Part shown: in pieces, positions 17,955-22,381 of the stretch | Position numbering within the stretch: position 1 is the first letter of the stretch | Layout: every line of letters begins with the position of its first letter | From: a virus | DNA: 22,381 nt | Direction: 5' to 3' (one strand) | Virus record (IMG/VR): IMGVR_UViG_3300031886_000050 | Location: 1-22,381 of that record | Translations under genes and position numbers: made by a program | Notes under the pieces: generated by a model | What the model was told of the DNA's origin: nothing | Seen by the model: the letters and a program-made list of their open reading frames with translations, nothing else | Databases searched by the model: none

Positions 17955-20408
17955 GTGGAAAAAAACAACATATTTATACTTTCAGACATACTAGAATATA
18001 AAATATCTTCTAGAGGAAACAACCGTTCTATTGCTGCTAAAATTTTTAGAGAAAATAATTGCACTACAAATGATTACAGAACCCCCAAGATACTTACAAA
18101 TGTATTTAATTTTCTTATAGCAAAATTTAAACAGAATGAAGGCGTTCTTAAATTAACTAATACATCTAAACGTACTGGTGATATTGCACTTGATATACTT
18201 AACGCAAAAAAGGACAATCCAAGTGATGCCATAGCAATAATGACAGGTGATTTTATAATCGACATGCTTCTAGAAGAAGAATATCTAACACTTCATAGAG
18301 AAGAATACTTTAGAGTAGAGGAAGTTTTATACAAAAAAACAAAGAAGAAAATAAACTTTAACCCTTATACTCTAGAAATTGGTAAAAATTTTCCTAATAT
18401 AAACATAAATCCATCAGAAAGAACTGGTATATCCCTTCGTAGATATGCTCCTTGGTACAAAGGTAGAAGAAAAATCGAAAATATTTCAGAAAAACTCATA
18501 AAATCCAATGTAGATGTAGATCAATCATTAGATGAAACAGAATTTATGAAATCAATAACATTTTTAGAAAATGTCAAATGGACTATCAATTCAGATGTTG
18601 CTGCAATTAGCGATAAATTAAAAGCTGCACTTATAAATACTATAATTGAACTACACGACTTTGAAAACAATAAAGTTCTATTTGATACTATAGATATCAG
18701 AAGAGATAATATAAACAAAAACTATAAAGGTATAGATCTATACAGAAATGGGGACATATTTGAACCACATTTAGGCAACTCCAGTGCTGTTCCTATCATC
18801 GAAAAAGCACTAGAACAGCAAACAAAACGCTTAAATAGGCTAAAAAACAAAGAAAATATAGACAAAACCAAGAAAATTCTCCATAAACTACATGTTTTGT
18901 ACAATATAGAGAACAGAAGATGGACAGATAAGCAGTTTTGTCTAAGAACTCAGTCACAAGCCATGAGAAACAAGGCTATATTGGAGACAATTAGTGGCGA
19001 TCAAGAGAATCCCGGCTGGCTTGGATATAATTTCTTTCAGTCGATGTATTTGGATTATAGGGGGCGAATTTACAATAGAGATCCATACTTCAGCTATCAA
19101 TCCAATGATTTGGTTAGAGGGCATTTCTTATTTGCAGATAAAAAAGAAGTTACACAAGAAGGTGCTGAATATACTTTTATACATATTGCCTGTTCTTACA
19201 ATCAAACATATACAATAAAAGAAATCAAGAAAGCTTCTTGGCTTGAGCTTGATTACGTAACAGAATTAGAAGCAGATGGACTAACAGATATATCAGTAGA
19301 TAAAATGGGAATCAATGATAAACATAATTGGACAATTGAACATATAGAAATGCTTCTAGATATAGCAGAAGATCCAATTAAACATATAAATATTTGGATG
19401 AATGCAGAAAAGCCTTGGGTATTCTTGTCATTATGTTATGAGATTGGTGGAATTATAGGCTCTGCCCTGACCGGAGAGCCCTATTATTCAGGAATGCCGA
19501 TATCAATTGATGGCGTTAACAATGGGACTCAACATTTATCAGCAATGTCAAGAGATGAAAAGGCAGGACTTCTCGTTGGCTTGATACCTTTAGAGATACC
19601 TAAAGATTTCTATTTAAAAATAGGCAAAGAGATATTAAAAATAAATGAAAACAATGAAATAAATAATAAACTAAAGAAAATACCAATGAAGTTAGTACGT
19701 AAAGGCATCAGTAAAAGAGGCTCAATGACACGTGCCTATGACGCTGGCTCAAATAAAATTGGGCAAATAATATATCAAGACTCATATGATGCAGGCATAA
19801 CATCAAAATATAAAATAAATAAATCAGATTGTAGGCAGCTAGGTAAAGACTTAGTAAATGCTTACGACAAAGTTTGTCCCGGACCTGTAATGATAAAGAA
19901 ATATTTACAATCTATTGTTAAACATAAAATACAAGAAATGGAAATGAAAGATATTTCATGGCACTCTCCATCAGGTTTTCCTGTACTCACACAAAAGTGG
20001 GTAGCACGTAAAAAAATATGTTATGGTAGTTTACAGGGCAAAACTATTGGTCATGTGTATCTGGAGATAACAGATTTTCCATCATTATCAGATCATTTGT
20101 CAGCAATTGGTGCTAACTGGGTTCATTCTTATGATGCTGCTCATATGTGTCTTACTGTAAATAAACTGGCAGAAAAGGATATAAAATCATTTGGAGCTAT
20201 ACATGATAGCTTTAGTGTACATGCTTCAGATGTACCACTTCTCATTCAAACAACTAAAGAAACATTTATATCACTGTATGATAAAGATATCTTTTCAGAA
20301 ATGAGACAAGAAATAATATATAACGACAAATTATTTCAAGATGAAGAACCAGAGCTAGGTAACTTAGACCTAAATGAAATATTAAAATCAAACTTTTTCT
20401 TTTGCTAG
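17955..20408 (+). CDS. T7-like single-subunit DNA-directed RNA polymerase
   Basis: 817 residues (T7 RNA polymerase has 883). It transcribes phage promoters independently of the host enzyme. Visible landmarks: LDYRGRIYNRDP (about residues 366-377, matching T7 DWRGRVY); motif A SIDGVNNGTQHLSAM with catalytic Asp519; motif B VRKGISKRGSMTRAYD (581-596) with the nucleotide-binding Lys587 and Tyr595; motif C AIHDSF with catalytic Asp751. The C-terminal NFFFC resembles the hydrophobic foot FAFA of T7. T7 has Tyr-Gly at the end of motif B; here it is Tyr-Asp, as I recall in some marine podovirus enzymes. I start at GTG 17955, five bases after AAGGAGG; the in-frame ATG at 17805 lies inside the terminator hairpin and is rejected. 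Confidence 0.96.
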   Translation: MEKNNIFILSDILEYKISSRGNNRSIAAKIFRENNCTTNDYRTPKILTNVFNFLIAKFKQNEGVLKLTNTSKRTGDIALDILNAKKDNPSDAIAIMTGDFIIDMLLEEEYLTLHREEYFRVEEVLYKKTKKKINFNPYTLEIGKNFPNININPSERTGISLRRYAPWYKGRRKIENISEKLIKSNVDVDQSLDETEFMKSITFLENVKWTINSDVAAISDKLKAALINTIIELHDFENNKVLFDTIDIRRDNINKNYKGIDLYRNGDIFEPHLGNSSAVPIIEKALEQQTKRLNRLKNKENIDKTKKILHKLHVLYNIENRRWTDKQFCLRTQSQAMRNKAILETISGDQENPGWLGYNFFQSMYLDYRGRIYNRDPYFSYQSNDLVRGHFLFADKKEVTQEGAEYTFIHIACSYNQTYTIKEIKKASWLELDYVTELEADGLTDISVDKMGINDKHNWTIEHIEMLLDIAEDPIKHINIWMNAEKPWVFLSLCYEIGGIIGSALTGEPYYSGMPISIDGVNNGTQHLSAMSRDEKAGLLVGLIPLEIPKDFYLKIGKEILKINENNEINNKLKKIPMKLVRKGISKRGSMTRAYDAGSNKIGQIIYQDSYDAGITSKYKINKSDCRQLGKDLVNAYDKVCPGPVMIKKYLQSIVKHKIQEMEMKDISWHSPSGFPVLTQKWVARKKICYGSLQGKTIGHVYLEITDFPSLSDHLSAIGANWVHSYDAAHMCLTVNKLAEKDIKSFGAIHDSFSVHASDVPLLIQTTKETFISLYDKDIFSEMRQEIIYNDKLFQDEEPELGNLDLNEILKSNFFFC

Positions 20409-20417
20409 GAGGTAAAA

Positions 20418-20990
20418 ATGGAAAATATTAATTATGATGATTGTGTTAGAAAATATAGCCCCACTTTTGTCAAGATAATTTTAAACAATACTAAAGTTGA
20501 AACAGTTAAAAACTTTGTAAAGAAAGTAATACAAATAAAAACAAATGAAAGCCATCATGTTATTGACTCAGGCATGGAAGAAAAAAGATGGACTACAGGA
20601 TTTTTAGGAGAGGCTGCTGTAGAAAAGTTTCTTGACACTGAGTTCATTGATTTTTCAGTAGGATCTTCCAACAAATATCATGTTTCAGATTTGAAAAAAA
20701 TTGGATATGATTGTGGAGTTAAAACTGTTGAGAAAGAAAAATTCCCAGTCATTTTTCGTAAATCATATAAGCCTGAAATTATTGTTGTCAAACAATCTGA
20801 TAGGGTATTTTATATTTGCGGATTAGCAACCGTTAATGTTCTTAATGAGCATCAATCTTTAAATTTAATTCTTAGTCCAAGCTTGCGAAAAAGAGGAACA
20901 AAAACTGGATTCTATGGATTTCATAAATTAATAACACCTGATAATATTAAAAAATATTTGGATGAAAGGAGCACAACATGGAATGGATAG
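20418..20990 (+). CDS. Putative PD-(D/E)xK-like nuclease, 190 aa
   Basis: The segment GFLGEAAVEKFLDTEF (about residues 62-77) has the conserved Glu helix of restriction-endonuclease-like folds. The downstream SDLKKIGYDCGVKTVEKE (about 90-107) contains an Asp followed by a strand with V-K, compatible with the D...x-K active site. The next strand, PEIIVVKQSDRVFYICGLATV, fits the core sheet. The likely role is phage or host DNA degradation or junction resolution during replication, next to the polymerase. The motif is read by eye only. AGGAGG gives a good start, and the last 13 bases overlap the next gene. Confidence 0.5.
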   Translation: MENINYDDCVRKYSPTFVKIILNNTKVETVKNFVKKVIQIKTNESHHVIDSGMEEKRWTTGFLGEAAVEKFLDTEFIDFSVGSSNKYHVSDLKKIGYDCGVKTVEKEKFPVIFRKSYKPEIIVVKQSDRVFYICGLATVNVLNEHQSLNLILSPSLRKRGTKTGFYGFHKLITPDNIKKYLDERSTTWNG

Positions 20991-21196
20991 ACCCACCAGA
21001 TGAAGAAAAATTAAACCCTAATCACTACAAGCAGGGTAAAATAGAGGTCATAGATTTTATACTAGACCAAAAGATGGATTACCTAACAGCTACAATAACA
21101 AAATACATTAGTCGGTGGAGATTTAAGGACGGGGTGTGTGACTTAAAGAAAGCTAGATGGTTCCTAGATAAACTAATAGAACAAGAGGAAAAATGA
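20978..21196 (+). CDS. DUF3310 protein (nucleotide kinase-like), 72 aa
   Basis: Matches the short DUF3310 domain: LNPNHYKQGKIEVIDFI (residues 12-28), YLTATITKYISRWRFKDG (about 35-52) and CDLKKARWFLDKLI (about 54-67). The family occurs in many phages and includes parts of proteins annotated as nucleotide kinase-like. At 72 residues this is the bare domain without extra catalytic modules. The start overlaps the preceding gene by 13 bases with AAGGAG. Its stop codon lies immediately before the phage promoter at 21197. Confidence 0.9.
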   Translation: MEWIDPPDEEKLNPNHYKQGKIEVIDFILDQKMDYLTATITKYISRWRFKDGVCDLKKARWFLDKLIEQEEK

Positions 21197-21219
21197 TTTG
21201 TTCCCAACCCTATAGGAAA
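21197..21219 (+). promoter_or_regulatory. T7-like phage promoter, rightward
   Basis: 23-bp element with core CCCAACCCTATAGGAAA, beginning right after the DUF3310 stop codon. It is identical over its whole length to the minus-strand element at 6637-6615. TATA followed by initiating GG (predicted start 21215) and a conserved upstream specificity region fit T7-family promoters. It would drive the SSB-like and helicase genes, the expected class II position downstream of the polymerase. Confidence 0.7.
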
Positions 21220-21230
21220 ATAACTAAAAC

Positions 21231-21283
21231 GGTTCGTGGTAGAACCAAGAAAAATAAAAAGCCATACTTGACCTCACTACCAC
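21231..21283 (+). promoter_or_regulatory. Leader hairpin whose loop matches the terminator loop
   Basis: GGTTC/GAACC (21231-21235/21242-21246) closes the 6-base loop GTGGTA (21236-21241). This is exactly complementary to TACCAC (21278-21283) in the apical loop of the terminator hairpin just downstream, so a loop-loop kiss or pseudoknot is possible 16 bases after the predicted start of the phage transcript. Confidence 0.45.
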
Positions 21284-21318
21284 ACCTCCGGAGGTCCTGT
21301 ATGGCACTATTTTTTTTT
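21261..21318 (+). terminator. Strong terminator between early and class II genes
   Basis: Stem GCCATAC/GTATGGC (21261-21267/21299-21305) stacked on GACCTC/GAGGTC (21270-21275/21291-21296), with a 15-base loop, then ACTA and a T9 tract (21310-21318). Placed after the polymerase and DUF3310 genes, it is in the position of the T7 early terminator that stops the host polymerase. It lies downstream of the phage promoter, so the phage enzyme must pass it or give a short RNA of about 100 bases. Confidence 0.85.
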
Positions 21319-21330
21319 ACAAAATCCTGC

Positions 21331-21396
21331 CTGCTTCGCAAGCAGCAATGGTAGTAGTTCTTAATTGAACGAAACGGAGGTGAGAAAAAACTCACC
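21331..21396 (+). other. Post-terminator hairpins before the gp2.5-like gene
   Basis: CTGCTT/AAGCAG (21331-21336/21340-21345) and GGTGAG/CTCACC with an AAAAAA loop (21379-21384/21391-21396), with a weaker GTTC/GAAC between them. TGGTAGT (21349-21355) between them is complementary to ACTACCA (21276-21282) of the terminator loop. They could be processing sites, as the RNase III hairpins of T7 early mRNA, or part of a larger fold. Confidence 0.45.
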
Positions 21397-21425
21397 ATTT
21401 ATAATAATAAAAAAAGGAGAAGTAT

Positions 21426-21902
21426 ATGCTTCTTAAAAATGTAAAAGTAATGTGGACCAAGATTGGTTCTAACCCTGACTCTAACTATAATGAGGACGGG
21501 CATGAATGGACAATCGATTGTCTTTTAAATGAAGAGCAAGTAACAGAGCTCACATCTAAAGGAGTTCAAACAAAGACTGATCCAGAAGGCAGAACTTATG
21601 TAAGGCTTAAAAGACCTACAACATATGCCAAATCTGGAGATCCAATGCCAGCACCTAAGGTTGTTGACAAGTTTGGAGAGCCACATAATCCTGACAACAT
21701 AGGAAATGAATCTGTATGCAATGTACAGGGACGTATAAGAGAATGGGAATACAAGAAAAAGAGTGGTGTTTCCTTTGATTTAGTTGCCGTTCAAGTAATG
21801 GAACTAAATGAATACAGCCCTGACGCTTCAGTTGAATTTGAATATGAAGAAAAGAAAGAGGTTGAATTCAGTGTCGCAGACGATGAAAGCATTCCCTTTT
21901 AA
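21426..21902 (+). CDS. gp2.5/DUF2815-like single-stranded DNA-binding protein
   Basis: 158 residues. The N-terminus (LLKNVKVMWTKIG), a central KSGDPMPAPKVVDKFGEP segment and GRIREWEYKKKSGVSFDLVAVQVMEL fit the OB-fold ssDNA-binding proteins of T7-like phages (gp2.5 and DUF2815 relatives). The C-terminus is acidic and ends ADDESIPF, strikingly like the D-D-D-I-P-F tail of bacterial SSB that docks replication partners; T7 gp2.5 also ends in an acidic tail with a terminal Phe. It probably coats ssDNA at the phage fork and recruits polymerase, primase-helicase or host proteins. It has a strong AAGGAG ribosome site and comes first after the phage promoter. Confidence 0.8.
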   Translation: MLLKNVKVMWTKIGSNPDSNYNEDGHEWTIDCLLNEEQVTELTSKGVQTKTDPEGRTYVRLKRPTTYAKSGDPMPAPKVVDKFGEPHNPDNIGNESVCNVQGRIREWEYKKKSGVSFDLVAVQVMELNEYSPDASVEFEYEEKKEVEFSVADDESIPF

Positions 21903-21916
21903 TTTCTAATCCAATG

Positions 21917-21943
21917 GTCCTGAGCATGACAGAAAACTGCTCA
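21917..21943 (+). promoter_or_regulatory. H-type pseudoknot leader, copy 9
   Basis: Stem GTC/GAC (21917-21919/21928-21930); loop TGAGCA (21921-21926) pairs perfectly with TGCTCA (21938-21943) across agaaaac. AAGGAG and the helicase start codon at 21960 follow. The only copy in the right-hand phage-polymerase unit. Confidence 0.7.
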
Positions 21944-21959
21944 CCTATAAGGAGTAAAG

Positions 21960-22381
21960 ATGGCATTAAGACAGTATCAAAAAGACACTCTTAATAATGT
22001 CATACGGTCACAAAGAAAAGGAAATAAAAATATATTACTTCAAGCAGCTACAGGGTCAGGTAAAACTGTCATGGCATCTGCATTTGTAAATCATTCAATA
22101 AAACAAAATCAAAAAGTTCTATTTCTTGCACATAGAAGAGAGTTAATAAAGCAATGCTCAGAGAAATTAACATTAGAAAAAGTAAGACATGGAATTATTA
22201 TGGCTGGAGAGCCTAACCATTTTTGGCACACTACTCAAGTCGCCTCAATAGATACGCTTAGATCACGTTCAATAACTTCTCAAAGAGAAAAGTTACCTGA
22301 AGCTAATCTTGTTATCATAGATGAGGCACATAGATGCTTGAGCAATACCTATTTAAAAATTATTAGTTTATATAAGCACAG
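21960..22381 (+). CDS. DEAD/DEAH-box superfamily 2 helicase, N-terminal part
   Basis: The gene runs off the right edge; 140 codons are visible. MALRQYQKDTLNNVIRS is the Q-motif-like start of COG1061-type helicases; ATGSGKT (about residues 34-40) is Walker A (motif I); FLAHRRELIKQ is motif Ia; ASIDTLRSR is motif Ib; VIIDEAHR with DEAH is motif II. It would unwind or remodel DNA or RNA in replication, recombination or repair using ATP. AAGGAG precedes the ATG, and a pseudoknot sits 16 bases before the start. Confidence 0.92.
   Translation, partial: MALRQYQKDTLNNVIRSQRKGNKNILLQAATGSGKTVMASAFVNHSIKQNQKVLFLAHRRELIKQCSEKLTLEKVRHGIIMAGEPNHFWHTTQVASIDTLRSRSITSQREKLPEANLVIIDEAHRCLSNTYLKIISLYKH

Noticed and set aside
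6615-21219. The inverted 23-bp pair as ends of a transposon or invertible segment
   Set aside because: No transposase or recombinase lies between the copies, no target duplication is visible, and promoter features explain the conservation.

Overview
The window is part of the genome of an AT-rich, tailed, podovirus-like phage. It carries a single-subunit T7-type RNA polymerase, a portal and large terminase pair, two different ssDNA-binding proteins, a DUF3310 protein and the start of a DEAH-box helicase. No bacterial housekeeping gene, integrase, tRNA or CRISPR array was seen. The low GC and the overall gene set would fit a phage of an AT-rich aquatic or marine bacterium, possibly alphaproteobacterial, but the host is an inference.

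Layout. (1) 1-6286, minus strand: packaging and head genes in tight overlap. Reading leftward from 6286 they are an unknown 236-aa protein, a 66-aa protein, a TerS candidate, a 144-aa protein, TerL, portal, and three small proteins. (2) 6287-7196: divergent gene-free region with a T7-like promoter firing left, a long-stem leader RNA for the late operon, and a run of hairpins on the right side. (3) 7197-10318, plus strand: a 96-aa protein, AlkB-like dioxygenase, DUF4326, OB-fold SSB, a 93-aa protein and a DUF2493/SLOG protein, separated by strong terminator hairpins and structured leaders. (4) 10319-11482: 1.16 kb with no convincing gene but dense RNA-like structure. (5) 11483-17796: about 23 small, mostly unrecognised genes (23-163 aa) packed end to end, including tiny membrane proteins, a small lipoprotein and two zinc-ribbon proteins. 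(6) 17801-21196: terminator, extended -10 promoter, RNA polymerase, nuclease-like protein and DUF3310. (7) 21197-22381: a second T7-like promoter, a terminator with complex loop pairing, a gp2.5/DUF2815-like SSB and a helicase that runs off the end.

How it fits together. A host-type promoter could start the rightward early genes and the RNA polymerase. The phage polymerase would then use two copies of a 23-bp promoter: one on the plus strand just after the polymerase and DUF3310 genes, for replication genes, and one on the minus strand at 6637-6615, for the leftward packaging and structural genes. This is T7 logic on a divergent genome.

The most unusual signal is RNA structure. At least nine H-type pseudoknots share a loop of consensus YGAGYA (or a compensated version) pairing with a downstream TGCTCA, usually after an A-rich linker ending in AAAC. 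Most sit 10-35 bases before the first gene of a sub-operon, and their sequence changes preserve base pairing. A separate leader at 15196-15292 has an Ile-rich mini-ORF, long mutually exclusive helices and a potential anti-Shine-Dalgarno, which looks like a translational switch. All structure calls were made by eye and need covariance modelling.
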